DNA of 37,989 nucleotides from Novosphingobium colocasiae (GTDB taxonomy: Bacteria; Pseudomonadota; Alphaproteobacteria; Sphingomonadales; Sphingomonadaceae), in the NCBI RefSeq assembly GCF_014652555.1, contig NZ_BMZA01000019.1, positions 1-37,989 on the forward strand. The letters are read 5' to 3'. Every line of letters begins with the position of its first letter. Within the stretch, counting starts at the first letter, position 1. The notes under the pieces are model-generated. The model searched no databases, was not told the DNA's origin, and saw nothing but the letters and a program-made list of their open reading frames with translations. Shown here one piece after another: positions 1 through 8,196 of this stretch. Both the position numbers and the translations under genes were made by a program.

Positions 1-85
1 ACCGTAGCAACCGGCTGTTTCCAACCCCGCCGCTGCGGTGAGAGGCCCTCTAAGTCCAACTCCAGATTCGGTCAAACGCTTTTTT

Positions 86-115
86 GCAGAAATGTCATAA
101 TTGCCTGTTTTCTGC
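86..115. repeat. Short inverted repeat in the leading gene-free stretch (1-357)
   Basis: The first 357 bases carry no convincing gene. The only structure I see is GCAGAAA at 86-92 facing TTTCTGC at 109-115, a 7-base stem with a 16-base loop inside a T-rich patch. It could be a weak terminator of a gene to the left or part of the promoter of the deacetylase gene. No clear -35/-10 pair was recognised. Confidence 0.3.
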
Positions 116-357
116 GGTTTTCCGCCCTATTTTGGGGACGAGCGGTGCCTGCGGCCCGTAGGTCGGGCGGGGGCTATGAGGGCAAAACCCTAGCAGTTCC
201 GGCGATTCACGCGAGCTTTCCGCTCCGATCCCCGCCCCCCCTCTTTCATGACGACCCCGCGCATGGCTTGAGCCCCCGGCGGCGAAGGCCTACCTCCCGC
301 CCACACATGGAAGCCCCCGCATTTCGGGCGCACGGGTTTCCCGTTAACAGGCTTCAG

Positions 358-1140
358 ATGACGGCACCGCCTCCTCCCGATTGCAATACCCGCCCGGCAG
401 GACGGCAGCGCCGGTTGCTGGCGTCTATCCATGATGTCGGCCCCCGCTTCGAAGGCGAGATCGACCGGCTGGCCGAATTGCTGGAGCGACGGCTCGGGAC
501 TGCCGGCTTCGCCATGCTGGTGGTGCCCGATCACTGGGGCCGCCATCCGCTGAGCGCCGACCGGGGGTTCCAGACCCGGTTGCGCGGCTGGGCCGATGCC
601 GGGGTCGAGATCTTCGTCCATGGCTGGTATCACCGCGACATGGCGGACCACCGCGGCCTCGCCGCGTTCAAGGCGCGCCATATGACGGCGGGCGAAGGCG
701 AGTTCCTGGGACTCGACGAGCGGCAGGCAGCCGCGCGCATGCGGCAGGGCAAGGCGCTGATCGAGGATGTCATCGGCCGCGAGGTAGCCGGGTTCATCGC
801 CCCGGCCTGGCTCTATGGCGAAGGTGCACTGGCGGCTCTGCGCCGTTGCGATTTCCGTCTCGCCGAAGATCACTGGCGGGTATGGGACGCGCGCAGCGAT
901 GCGGTGCTGGCCCGTGGCCCGGTGGTGACCTGGGCCAGCCGCAGCCCGATGCGCGCGGCCTCATCGCTGGCGTTCGCGGCGCTGGCCCGCCACACCCTGC
1001 CGGTGCTGCCGACGGTGCGGGTGGCGGTGCACCCCGGCGACGTCACCCGCCCGGCGCTGCTCTCAAGCATCGACGCCACGCTGGCGCGGTTCGCCCGCAC
1101 GCATGCTCCGGCCCGCTACGCCGCCCTGCAGGAGCCGTAG
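358..1140 (+). CDS. DUF2334 polysaccharide-deacetylase-like protein
   Basis: About 260 residues from the ATG at 358. The frame is open further upstream (ATG at 145 and 307), but recognisable sequence starts only after 358 with LLASIHDVGPRF, the strand-1 motif of DUF2334/NodB-like deacetylases (His-Asp pair). FVHGWYHRD near residue 85 supplies the next conserved His cluster, and FIAPAWLYGEGAL near residue 145 fits the third motif. The family is predicted to remove acyl groups from carbohydrates in a metal-dependent way. No signal peptide is visible from this start. It is followed on the same strand by two glycosyltransferases and an exported protein, suggesting a role in a cell-surface glycan or glycolipid. 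The specific substrate is unknown, and the start is uncertain because no good ribosome binding site is seen. Confidence 0.75.
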   Translation: MTAPPPPDCNTRPAGRQRRLLASIHDVGPRFEGEIDRLAELLERRLGTAGFAMLVVPDHWGRHPLSADRGFQTRLRGWADAGVEIFVHGWYHRDMADHRGLAAFKARHMTAGEGEFLGLDERQAAARMRQGKALIEDVIGREVAGFIAPAWLYGEGALAALRRCDFRLAEDHWRVWDARSDAVLARGPVVTWASRSPMRAASSLAFAALARHTLPVLPTVRVAVHPGDVTRPALLSSIDATLARFARTHAPARYAALQEP

Positions 1141-1320
1141 ACGGCAGTTCGCTGACAGTTTTTGCACTGCGGCATGACAGGGGCCGAACTGTCACAATCG
1201 CTCCATCGCCCCGACATAGGGGCTGGGCGCGATGAGCACTCGACCGATTTTTTCACCTGTGCGCTGCCCGGCGTGCGGATGCGCGACCACTGTGGCGTCT
1301 GCGGTTCCATGGACACCCGC

Positions 1321-2493
1321 ATGCGCATCGTGATCCCCATTCACAGCTTCGAGCCCGGCGGGGTCGAAAGGGTGGCGCTCAACCTGGCGCAGGCCTGGCG
1401 CGATGCCGGGCACGAGGTCGTCGTGGTGCTGGGGCGGATCGGGGGCCGGGGTCCCGCCTGCGTTCCCGACCTTGATTGCTGGCGCATTCCCACCCGCCTT
1501 GGCACCGCGCACTGGGAAACGCCGTGGATGATCCATTCGCTGCATCGCTATCTGGTGCAGAACCGCGCGGACGTGGTGTTCTATCCCGGCAATACCTATG
1601 CGGTGGTGGCCGCAACGATCCGGCTGCTGATGGGGGCGAAGACGCCGCCGGCGGTGCTGAAGGTCAGCAATGCGCTGGCCCGGCCGGACATGCCGCGCTG
1701 GCTGCGCCGCCCCTATGCCCTGTGGCTGAAGCTGCAGGGACGGGTTTTCGATCGCCTGATCGGCCTGTCAGAGCCGATGAGCCGCGAGATCGCCGCCCTG
1801 ACCGGGGCCGCGCCGGACCGCGTCGTGACCATCGCCAACCCCGTCCTCACCCGCCAGCGGCTGCGTGATCTCGCCACCCTCCCCCGCAGCCGGGGCCGGG
1901 ACGGCGCAACCCGCTATGTCGCGGCGGGGCGGCTGGTGGCGCAGAAGAACTATCCGCTGATGCTGCGCGGCTTTGCCCGCTGCGCCCGCCCCGGCGATAC
2001 CCTGACGATCGCCGGTGCCGGACCCGATCGGGACGCCATCCTGCGGGTGGTGTCCCGATTGGGGCTGACCGGCCGGGTACGGCTGGTAGGGCACCTGGGT
2101 TCGGTCGATGCGCTGCTGGCGCAGGCTGACGCCTTCGTCCTCAGCTCCGATTACGAAGGCCTGCCGGGCGTCGTCGTCGAAGCGCCAGCCATGGTGCTGC
2201 CGGTGCTGGCGACCGACTGCTGCGCCAGCATGGCGTGCCTGGTGGAAGCCGGGGTGACCGGGGTGCTGGTGCCGCCGGGCTGCGAGCACGCCATGGCGCG
2301 GGGGTTCGTGGCGGTGCGGCGGATGATCGCCGAGCCGCACCGCGCCCGGCAACTGGCGGCGCGCTACGAAGTGGAACGGTCTGCCGAGCGGTTCCTCCAG
2401 GCCATGGCCGAGCTGTGCGGCCGCGCTCACCAGCAGGCCGGCACCGTCCTCGCGTTCCCCGCCCGGCTAGCGCTCGCCCGCGGGCAAAACTGA
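1321..2493 (+). CDS. GT4 family glycosyltransferase
   Basis: About 390 residues with the GT-B fold layout. The N-terminus reads MRIVIPIHSFEPGGVERV, where the GG loop is typical of the acceptor domain. AAGRLVAQKNYPLMLRGF around residue 200 starts the nucleotide-sugar domain, and EGLPGVVVE near residue 280 is the E-x7-E donor-binding motif. The protein should transfer a sugar from a nucleotide donor with retention of configuration, probably at the cytoplasmic face of the inner membrane. The frame extends upstream to 1162, and ATG at 1309 (MDTR) is an alternative start. I chose 1321 because family similarity begins there. It lies 25 bases before the membrane-protein gene. Donor and acceptor cannot be deduced. 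Confidence 0.85.
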   Translation: MRIVIPIHSFEPGGVERVALNLAQAWRDAGHEVVVVLGRIGGRGPACVPDLDCWRIPTRLGTAHWETPWMIHSLHRYLVQNRADVVFYPGNTYAVVAATIRLLMGAKTPPAVLKVSNALARPDMPRWLRRPYALWLKLQGRVFDRLIGLSEPMSREIAALTGAAPDRVVTIANPVLTRQRLRDLATLPRSRGRDGATRYVAAGRLVAQKNYPLMLRGFARCARPGDTLTIAGAGPDRDAILRVVSRLGLTGRVRLVGHLGSVDALLAQADAFVLSSDYEGLPGVVVEAPAMVLPVLATDCCASMACLVEAGVTGVLVPPGCEHAMARGFVAVRRMIAEPHRARQLAARYEVERSAERFLQAMAELCGRAHQQAGTVLAFPARLALARGQN

Positions 2494-2518
2494 TGTTCGC
2501 CTCCTGCCGGAGCCTTTC

Positions 2519-3472
2519 GTGACCCAGCCCGCATTTGCCGTTCCAGTTCCCGTTCCCCTTGCCGCCGCTGCGCCATCGGCCACCTCTATCACCCTGACCC
2601 CGCAGGACCGGCCGCAGAACCGGGGTCGCCGCGCGGTCCTGTCGGCGATCCTGTCGCTGGCGGTGATCGCAGTGGTGCTGCACGAGATGGGCGGCATCGC
2701 GCTGGGCGGAGTGCTGGCGATGGTGCCGGCGACGCCGCTGTTCTGGGCCGCCTTCGCCGCCAGCTACCTCGCCTCGCCGGTGAGCGAGTGGCTGATTTTT
2801 CGCCGTCTCTGGGGCATTCCTGCCGCCGGGCTCGTCGCCCTGCTGCGCAAGCGGATCTATAACGAGCTGCTGCTGGGATACCTGGGAGAGGCCTATTTCT
2901 ACACCTGGGCCCGCCGTCACGTCACGCTGGAGGCAACGCCGTTCGGCGCGGTCAAGGACGTGGCGATCCTTTCGGCGATGACGGGCAACGCGGTGACCGT
3001 GGCGCTGCTGGCGATCGTCGCGCCGATCGTCGGCACCACCACGCTGGGGATCGACAGCCGCCCGTTGCTGTGGTCGCTGGCGGTGATCCTGTGCATCTCG
3101 GTGGCGGCGATGATCTTTCGCCGGCAGGTGTTCTCGCTGCCGCGCCGCGATCTGATGATGATCACCCGCCTCCACCTCGCCCGGATCGCGCTGTCGACAT
3201 TCCTGCTGGCACTGCTGTGGCGGCTGGTCCTGCCCGACGTGCCGCTGAGCTGGTGGCTGTTTCTCGCCACCTTGCGCCTGCTGGTCTCGCGCCTGCCGCT
3301 GCTGCCGAACAAGGACCTGCTGTTCGCCGGCATCGCGGTGATGGCGCTGGGGCACGAGAAGGATATCGGAGAGTTGATGGCGCTGATCGCGGGGCTGCTG
3401 CTGGCCACCCACCTGACGCTGGGCAGCGTATTGGCACTGGTCGATCTGGCCCGGCCGGAGCGCGGCCGGTGA
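2519..3472 (+). CDS. Polytopic inner-membrane protein, function unknown
   Basis: The gene encodes 317 residues from a GTG start. The first 40 residues are Pro/Ala-rich and soluble. After them come about seven or eight hydrophobic segments, for example VLSAILSLAVIAVVL, FWAAFAASYLASPVS, IALSTFLLALLWRLV and LMALIAGLLLATHLT. Length and topology resemble the flippase-like membrane proteins (UPF0104/LPG-synthase membrane part) often found beside glycosyltransferases, but I see no diagnostic motif, so this is inference. It overlaps the following DUF2141 gene by four bases (GTGA), which indicates translational coupling. Its place between two glycosyltransferases suggests a role in moving or anchoring a glycolipid intermediate. 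Confidence 0.65.
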   Translation: MTQPAFAVPVPVPLAAAAPSATSITLTPQDRPQNRGRRAVLSAILSLAVIAVVLHEMGGIALGGVLAMVPATPLFWAAFAASYLASPVSEWLIFRRLWGIPAAGLVALLRKRIYNELLLGYLGEAYFYTWARRHVTLEATPFGAVKDVAILSAMTGNAVTVALLAIVAPIVGTTTLGIDSRPLLWSLAVILCISVAAMIFRRQVFSLPRRDLMMITRLHLARIALSTFLLALLWRLVLPDVPLSWWLFLATLRLLVSRLPLLPNKDLLFAGIAVMALGHEKDIGELMALIAGLLLATHLTLGSVLALVDLARPERGR

Positions 3473-4029
3473 CCGCCCGCCTGCGCCCGGCGCTGGCGGC
3501 GGTGCTGGCAGCCCTGTGCGGCGTGGCGGATCACGCCCGCGCGGCGGAAGGCTACCTCGCTTCGTCCCCCGATCTCGGCAAGGACGAGGGGCGCTGCCGC
3601 CCGAACGAGACCGGGCCCGCCGTGATCGTCACGGTCGAGGGGCTGAAAGACCGCACCGGCAACCTCAAGCTGGAACTCTACCCGGCGCAGGACGGCGATT
3701 TCCTGGCCGACGACAACGTGCTGATCATGGCCGGCAAGACCTTTCGCCGGGTGGAAACGCGGGTTCCGGCCAGCGGCGCGGTGCGGCTCTGCCTGCGGGT
3801 GCCGGGCCCCGGTCCCTTTGCGCTGATGCTGCTGCACGATCGCGACGGCAACCGCAAGTTCGGCTGGCGGGTGGACGGGGTGGGCTTTTCCGCCAACCCC
3901 CGGCTGGGGTTGGGCAAGCCCAAGGCGGCGCGGGCCCGCATCGTCGCCGGCGGCGGGATCACCCCGCTCACCATCGTTCTCAATTACCAGAAGGGGCTCG
4001 GCATGGCCCCGCTCGCTGCCACCCGCTGA
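3469..4029 (+). CDS. Exported DUF2141 domain protein
   Basis: The gene encodes 186 residues from the GTG at 3469, which overlaps the stop codon of the preceding gene. The start is supported by the signal peptide it creates: TARLR, a hydrophobic Ala/Leu/Val stretch, and a likely cleavage after DHARAA near residue 25. The mature part carries the DUF2141 pattern: VTVEGLKDRTGNLKLELY, a lysine/arginine segment, CLRVPGPGPFALMLLHDRDGNRKF, and a C-terminal beta stretch ending TIVLNYQKG. DUF2141 proteins are small periplasmic or outer-membrane-associated beta-sandwich proteins of unknown biochemical role, frequently encoded next to glycosyltransferases in sphingomonads. The frame is open far upstream inside the previous gene, but that extension is not real. 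Confidence 0.8.
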   Translation: MTARLRPALAAVLAALCGVADHARAAEGYLASSPDLGKDEGRCRPNETGPAVIVTVEGLKDRTGNLKLELYPAQDGDFLADDNVLIMAGKTFRRVETRVPASGAVRLCLRVPGPGPFALMLLHDRDGNRKFGWRVDGVGFSANPRLGLGKPKAARARIVAGGGITPLTIVLNYQKGLGMAPLAATR

Positions 4030-4054
4030 AGCTGCCGTTTCGGGAACCCCAGTC

Positions 4055-5206
4055 ATGAAGATTGTCGATGTCTGCGCCTTCTACACCCCGCACGGCGGCG
4101 GGGTGCGGACCTATGTGGAACAGAAGCTGCGGATCGCACCGCAAATGGGCCACGAGATCGTCATCCTCGCCCCCGGCGACCATGACGAGGTGATCGAACG
4201 CGGGCCGCAGGCGAGGATCGTGCGCATCCGCTCACCCCGGCTGCCGGTCGACCGCAAGTACTGGTACTTTGCCGACGACAATCGCATCCATGACATGCTG
4301 GATGCCGAGATGCCCGATTTCGTCGAGGCGACATCGCCCTGGCGCAGCGCCCGCATCGTGGCGGAATGGCGCGGCAGCGCGCCGCGCAGCCTGGTCATGC
4401 ATGCCGATCCGCTGTCGGCCTATGCCTATCGCTGGTTCGGCGAGATCTTCTCGCGCCCGACGATCGATCGCCGCATGTCGGTCTATTGGGAGCACTTGCG
4501 CCGCCAGTCCCGGCTTTTCGATTTCGTGGTCGGCGCTAACGGCGATCTCACCCGCCGCCTGCGCGAAGGCGGTGTTTCGGGCACGGTGACGGTGCCGATG
4601 GGGGTTGAGGCGGGGCTGTTTTCGCCGCAGCGACGCGATCCGCGCCTGAGGGCCCGGATGCTGGAGGCGTGCGGCCTGCCGGACAGAGCCGGGCTGCTCA
4701 TCGCCGTCGGCCGGCTGGCACCCGAAAAGCGCTGGCCGCTGGTCATCGACGCGGTGAACGCCGCCAGCCGCGACATGCCGCTCGGCCTCGTCATGCTGGG
4801 GGAGGGGCGCGAGCGGCGCGCCATTCTCAAGCATATCGCCGGAAACCCGCATATCCGGCTGTTCGAGCCCGAGCGTGACCGCGCGACGTTCGCCACCCTC
4901 CTCGCCAGCGCCGACGCGCTGGTTCACGCCTGCGAGGCGGAGACCTTCTGCATGGTGGCGGCCGAAGCGCGGGCCAGCGGGCTGCCGGTGATCGTCCCCG
5001 ACAGCGGCGGTGCGGCCGACCATGCGGCGGGCGGGGCCGGGCTGGCCTTTGCCAGCGGCGATGCCGCTTCGGCCGCGTCAGCCATTCGCACGGTGATCGC
5101 GCAAGGCCTGCGTCCTGCCGCTACGGCGCGGGGGATGGACCAGCATTTCGCCGATCTCTTCGCCCTCTATGCCAAAGCCGCCGCGCACCGCCGACAGGCT
5201 GCCTGA
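4055..5206 (+). CDS. GT4 family glycosyltransferase
   Basis: The gene encodes 383 residues. The N-terminal domain opens with MKIVDVCAFYTPHGGGVRTY, whose GGG loop binds the acceptor or phosphate. The C-terminal domain begins LIAVGRLAPEKRWPLVIDA near residue 212, and the E-x7-E donor motif is ETFCMVAAE near residue 290. It is a retaining, cytoplasmic or peripheral-membrane sugar transferase. It lies 25 bases after the DUF2141 gene and ends the + strand group. It is clearly different in sequence from the GT4 enzyme at 1321, so the locus probably adds two successive sugars or uses two acceptors. A convergent membrane-protein gene follows 20 bases later. Confidence 0.87.
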   Translation: MKIVDVCAFYTPHGGGVRTYVEQKLRIAPQMGHEIVILAPGDHDEVIERGPQARIVRIRSPRLPVDRKYWYFADDNRIHDMLDAEMPDFVEATSPWRSARIVAEWRGSAPRSLVMHADPLSAYAYRWFGEIFSRPTIDRRMSVYWEHLRRQSRLFDFVVGANGDLTRRLREGGVSGTVTVPMGVEAGLFSPQRRDPRLRARMLEACGLPDRAGLLIAVGRLAPEKRWPLVIDAVNAASRDMPLGLVMLGEGRERRAILKHIAGNPHIRLFEPERDRATFATLLASADALVHACEAETFCMVAAEARASGLPVIVPDSGGAADHAAGGAGLAFASGDAASAASAIRTVIAQGLRPAATARGMDQHFADLFALYAKAAAHRRQAA

Positions 5207-5226
5207 GCACCGGCGGCCTGCCGCTG

Positions 5227-5625
5227 TCAGAACCGCAGAGCGGCGATGACCATGGCCGCCACCCCCACCGCGATCGAGCACCACGCCCACAGCCGCGCCA
5301 GCGGGCCGAAGCGGCGCACCCAGAACGCCAGGTAGATGTCGGAAAAGGCGATGATCGCCAGCGCTTCCAGCACCAGCAGCCCGCCGACCACCGCCAGCGC
5401 GCTCGACAGCCAGTCCGCCGAATCCCACGGGTTGGCGAGGTAGACCACGCCGCCGATCGCCATTTCGACCAGCCCGGTCACCACCTGCAGCGCCGGCGAC
5501 GCGGCGATCTCGGCCAGCAGGCGCTCCCAGTGGTCGGGCCGGCGCAGCGCACCGATGCCCACGAAAAAGCCGAACAGTCCCATGAACAGCGCCGTCCATG
5601 CCGGTATCAGATTCATGTCGGGCAT
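5227..5625 (-). CDS. Small inner-membrane protein, four predicted helices
   Basis: The gene encodes 132 residues from the ATG at 5625, preceded by GGGGAG eight bases upstream. The longer reading to 5706 adds 27 residues without membrane or family character. Four hydrophobic segments are visible: AWTALFMGLFGFFVGIGAL, VVTGLVEMAIGGVVYL, ALAVVGGLLVLEALAIIAF and WCSIAVGVAAMVIAAL. No catalytic motif is seen and I do not recognise the family. It is convergent with the second glycosyltransferase and divergent from the uracil-DNA-glycosylase-like gene. Confidence 0.65.
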   Translation of the reverse strand: MPDMNLIPAWTALFMGLFGFFVGIGALRRPDHWERLLAEIAASPALQVVTGLVEMAIGGVVYLANPWDSADWLSSALAVVGGLLVLEALAIIAFSDIYLAFWVRRFGPLARLWAWCSIAVGVAAMVIAALRF

Positions 5626-5776
5626 CGCGTTGTTCTCCCCTTTCCCGCATCCTTTTCCGGCAGCGTCATGGCACGGGGCGAAAGGGCAAACCATGGCCCA
5701 GGTCAAAAATCCTCACCCGTTCGATCGGGCCCACCCCGTCTTGTCGTGACACGGTGGGCCCGCCATCTGGAAGAGC

Positions 5777-6361
5777 ATGGCCGATGCCCTCGACACCCTG
5801 CTGACCGAGATCCGCGCCTGTCGGCTATGCACCCGCGCGCTGGGGTTCGAGCCGCGCCCGGTCGTGGCCGCCACGCGCACCGCGCGCATTCTCGTGATCG
5901 GGCAGGCGCCGGGCAGCCGGGTTCACGCCAGCGGCCTTGCCTGGGACGATGACAGCGGCAACCGGCTGCGCGGCTGGCTGGCGATAGACCGGGAGACGTT
6001 CTACGATCCCGCCCACGTGGCGCATATGCCGTCGGGCTTCTGCTATCCCGGCAAGGGCAAGGGCGGCGACCTTCCGCCCCGCCGCGAATGCGCGCCCATG
6101 TGGCATGCGCGGCTGCGGGCCGAATTGCCCGATGTACGACTGACCCTGCTGCTCGGCATGCATGCACAGCGGCTCTACCTGCCGCGCGGCTTCGCGCCCA
6201 ACCTGACCGAAGCGGTCCGCGCCTCGCACCATGCGCCGGACGGGCTGTTCCCGCTGCCGCACCCGGCGTGGCGCAGCCGCCTGTGGATGGCGCGCAATCC
6301 GTGGTTCGAAATCGATGTCCTGCCCGCGTTGCGCCTGCGGGTGGCGGCGGCGCTGGGCTGA
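5777..6361 (+). CDS. Uracil-DNA glycosylase superfamily protein
   Basis: The gene encodes 194 residues. It starts with RACRLCTRALG, a Cys-x2-Cys pattern near residue 15 that resembles the start of iron-sulfur UDGs, although I do not see the full set of four cysteines. The superfamily motif A is VIGQAPG near residue 41, followed by SGLAWDDDSGNRLRGWL. Motif B is represented by LPHPAWRSR near residue 165. These families hydrolyse the N-glycosidic bond of damaged bases, but this subgroup, common in proteobacteria, has no established substrate. I therefore call the fold with confidence and the activity only tentatively. It is a single gene with divergent and convergent neighbours. Confidence 0.8.
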   Translation: MADALDTLLTEIRACRLCTRALGFEPRPVVAATRTARILVIGQAPGSRVHASGLAWDDDSGNRLRGWLAIDRETFYDPAHVAHMPSGFCYPGKGKGGDLPPRRECAPMWHARLRAELPDVRLTLLLGMHAQRLYLPRGFAPNLTEAVRASHHAPDGLFPLPHPAWRSRLWMARNPWFEIDVLPALRLRVAAALG

Positions 6362-6381
6362 CGTCCGCCTGTCCGGGCAGG

Positions 6382-6912
6382 CTATTCGGGCAGCGTTTCG
6401 TTGCCCTGGCCCAGCGGGCGCTGCATCAGGAACACGTCGAGCCACTGGCCGTGCTTCCATCCTGCTGCCGTCAGCGTACCCACCGGGCGATAGCCGGCGC
6501 GCGCGTGGACCACCACCGATGCCGGTTCTGACGCCGCGATCACCGCGAACGCCTGGCGATAGCCGCGCGCCGCGCAGGCATCGACCAGCGCCCCGACGAC
6601 GACGGTGCCGATGCCCCGCCCCAGGCAATCGCGGTGGACGAACGTGGTGGTCTCCACGCTGTAGCGATAGCCGATGCGCGGGCCGTAGCGCTGCGCGAAA
6701 CCGAACGCGACGAGCCTCGCCGCGCCATCCTCGACGATGACGAACGGATAGTTGCGCTCCACCGCCTCGGCGATGCGGCGGCCCCACTCCTCTACATCAG
6801 GCGGATCGGATTCGAACGTGGCCGTGCTGTCCAGAACATAGGGTGTGTATATCTCGGCGACGGCGGCCGCATCACCTACATTCGCCTCGCGCACGCTGAA
6901 TTCTTCGCTCAT
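6382..6912 (-). CDS. GNAT N-acetyltransferase, phosphinothricin acetyltransferase-like
   Basis: About 176 residues from the ATG at 6912 (MSEEFSVREA); ATG at 6924 is an alternative, and the frame is open to 7122 without support. The sequence follows the Pat/Bar branch of GNAT: AEIYTPYVLDSTATFE near residue 20, RYSVETTTFVHRDCLGRGIG with the acetyl-CoA pyrophosphate-binding GRGIG loop near residue 100, and GYRPVGTLTAAGWKHGQW near residue 150. Members acetylate small amines such as phosphinothricin, methionine sulfone or related amino-acid analogues. The true substrate here is unknown. It is divergent from crtY, with a roughly 70-base gap that must contain both promoters. Confidence 0.85.
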   Translation of the reverse strand: MSEEFSVREANVGDAAAVAEIYTPYVLDSTATFESDPPDVEEWGRRIAEAVERNYPFVIVEDGAARLVAFGFAQRYGPRIGYRYSVETTTFVHRDCLGRGIGTVVVGALVDACAARGYRQAFAVIAASEPASVVVHARAGYRPVGTLTAAGWKHGQWLDVFLMQRPLGQGNETLPE

Positions 6913-6984
6913 CAACCCATTCATGCCGCAAAGCAGCATGGATGCCAAGTTGCGGCAATCGTTTCGTGCGCCTAGGTCACCGGG

Positions 6985-8196
6985 ATGCCACCGCGTCCGA
7001 TCGATCTTGCCGTTGTCGGCGCAGGCCTTGCCGGGGGCCTGATCGCCCTTGCCATGCGCCGGCGCCGGCCGGACTTGCGCACCGTGCTGATCGAGCGCGA
7101 TGCGCGGCTGGGCGGAAACCATGTGTGGTCATTCTTCGCCAGCGACATCGCCCCGGCCGATCAGGCGCTGGTCGAACCGCTGATCGTCGCCCGCTGGGAC
7201 GGTTATGGCGTCCGCTTCCCCGATTTCGCGCGCCGCCTTGGCACGCCGTACCGGTCTGTCACCGGCAGCCGGCTCGACGCGGTGCTGCGCGAACACATGC
7301 CGGCGGCCGATATCCTGACCGGCGTTGCTGTTCGCGCGGTGGAACCGTTCCGCGTGGCGCTGGCGGACGGAAGCTTCGTGGAAGCGGGCGCGGTGATCGA
7401 CGCGCGCGGAGCCGGTTCGCTGCCGGCGATGGCGGGCGGATGGCAGAAGTTCCTGGGCCAGATGGTGCGCCTTGTGCACCCGCACGGGCTCACCGAACCG
7501 CTGGTCATGGACGCAACGGTCAGCCAGCACGATGGTTTCCGGTTCATCTATGCCCTGCCGTTCACGCCCGACACGATCTTTCTGGAAGACACCTACTATT
7601 CGGACGACAGTACGCTCGATGCCCCGCTGCTCCGCAATCGCATTGCCGATTACGCCGCCGCGCAAGGGTGGACGATCGCGGCGATCGAATATGAGGAAAC
7701 CGGCGTGCTGCCGGTGATCGCCAAGGGCGATCTGGACCGCTATCTCGCCGCTACGGCTGGCGATTGCGCGCCGGCCACCGCCCGGGCCGGGACGCGGGCA
7801 CCGCTGCTCCATCCTCTCACGTCGTACTCCTTTCCCGACGCGGTAAGATTCGCCAGTTATGTCAGCACCCTCGACAATATCTCGGGCACCAGCCTAGGAA
7901 GGACCAGTCATGCATGGGTCGCACACCACTGGCGCGCCGGCGCGTTCTACCGGATGTTGACGCGGATGCTGTTCGGCGCGGCGCGCCCGGACGATCGCTG
8001 GCGCGTGCTGCAGCGCTTCTACACACTGCGCCAGCCGTTGATCGAACGGTTCTACGCCGGCCGCTCCACCGGGGCCGACAAGCTGCGCATCCTCGCCGGG
8101 CGTCCGCCGGTGCCGCTGGCCGCCGCCTGCGCCAGCCTGGCCGGACAGGGCCGCCCGCTCGCCGATCTCGGCCGTCCGAACGGACCCGCGCAGTGA
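6985..8196 (+). CDS. crtY: Lycopene beta-cyclase
   Basis: The gene encodes 403 residues. The N-terminal FAD-binding motif is DLAVVGAGLAGGLIALAM, followed by the lycopene-cyclase signature LGGNHVWSFF near residue 43. Further family blocks are GFRFIYALPF near residue 185, the acidic EYEETGVLPV near residue 235 (the region of the conserved glutamate needed for cyclisation) and HPLTSYSFPDAVRFA near residue 275. CrtY converts lycopene to beta-carotene at the membrane without net redox change. It is the first gene of the crt operon and overlaps crtI by four bases (GTGA). The operon suggests yellow pigmentation typical of the order; hydroxylases such as CrtZ or CrtG are not in this window. Confidence 0.95.
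   Translation: MPPRPIDLAVVGAGLAGGLIALAMRRRRPDLRTVLIERDARLGGNHVWSFFASDIAPADQALVEPLIVARWDGYGVRFPDFARRLGTPYRSVTGSRLDAVLREHMPAADILTGVAVRAVEPFRVALADGSFVEAGAVIDARGAGSLPAMAGGWQKFLGQMVRLVHPHGLTEPLVMDATVSQHDGFRFIYALPFTPDTIFLEDTYYSDDSTLDAPLLRNRIADYAAAQGWTIAAIEYEETGVLPVIAKGDLDRYLAATAGDCAPATARAGTRAPLLHPLTSYSFPDAVRFASYVSTLDNISGTSLGRTSHAWVAHHWRAGAFYRMLTRMLFGAARPDDRWRVLQRFYTLRQPLIERFYAGRSTGADKLRILAGRPPVPLAAACASLAGQGRPLADLGRPNGPAQ

Noticed and set aside
2141..3412. Long - strand open frame of 423 codons opposite the membrane-protein gene
   Set aside because: Its composition (Gln, Arg, His and Asp repeats) is that of the antisense of a G+C-rich gene; the + strand frame has membrane helices and good coupling to its neighbours.
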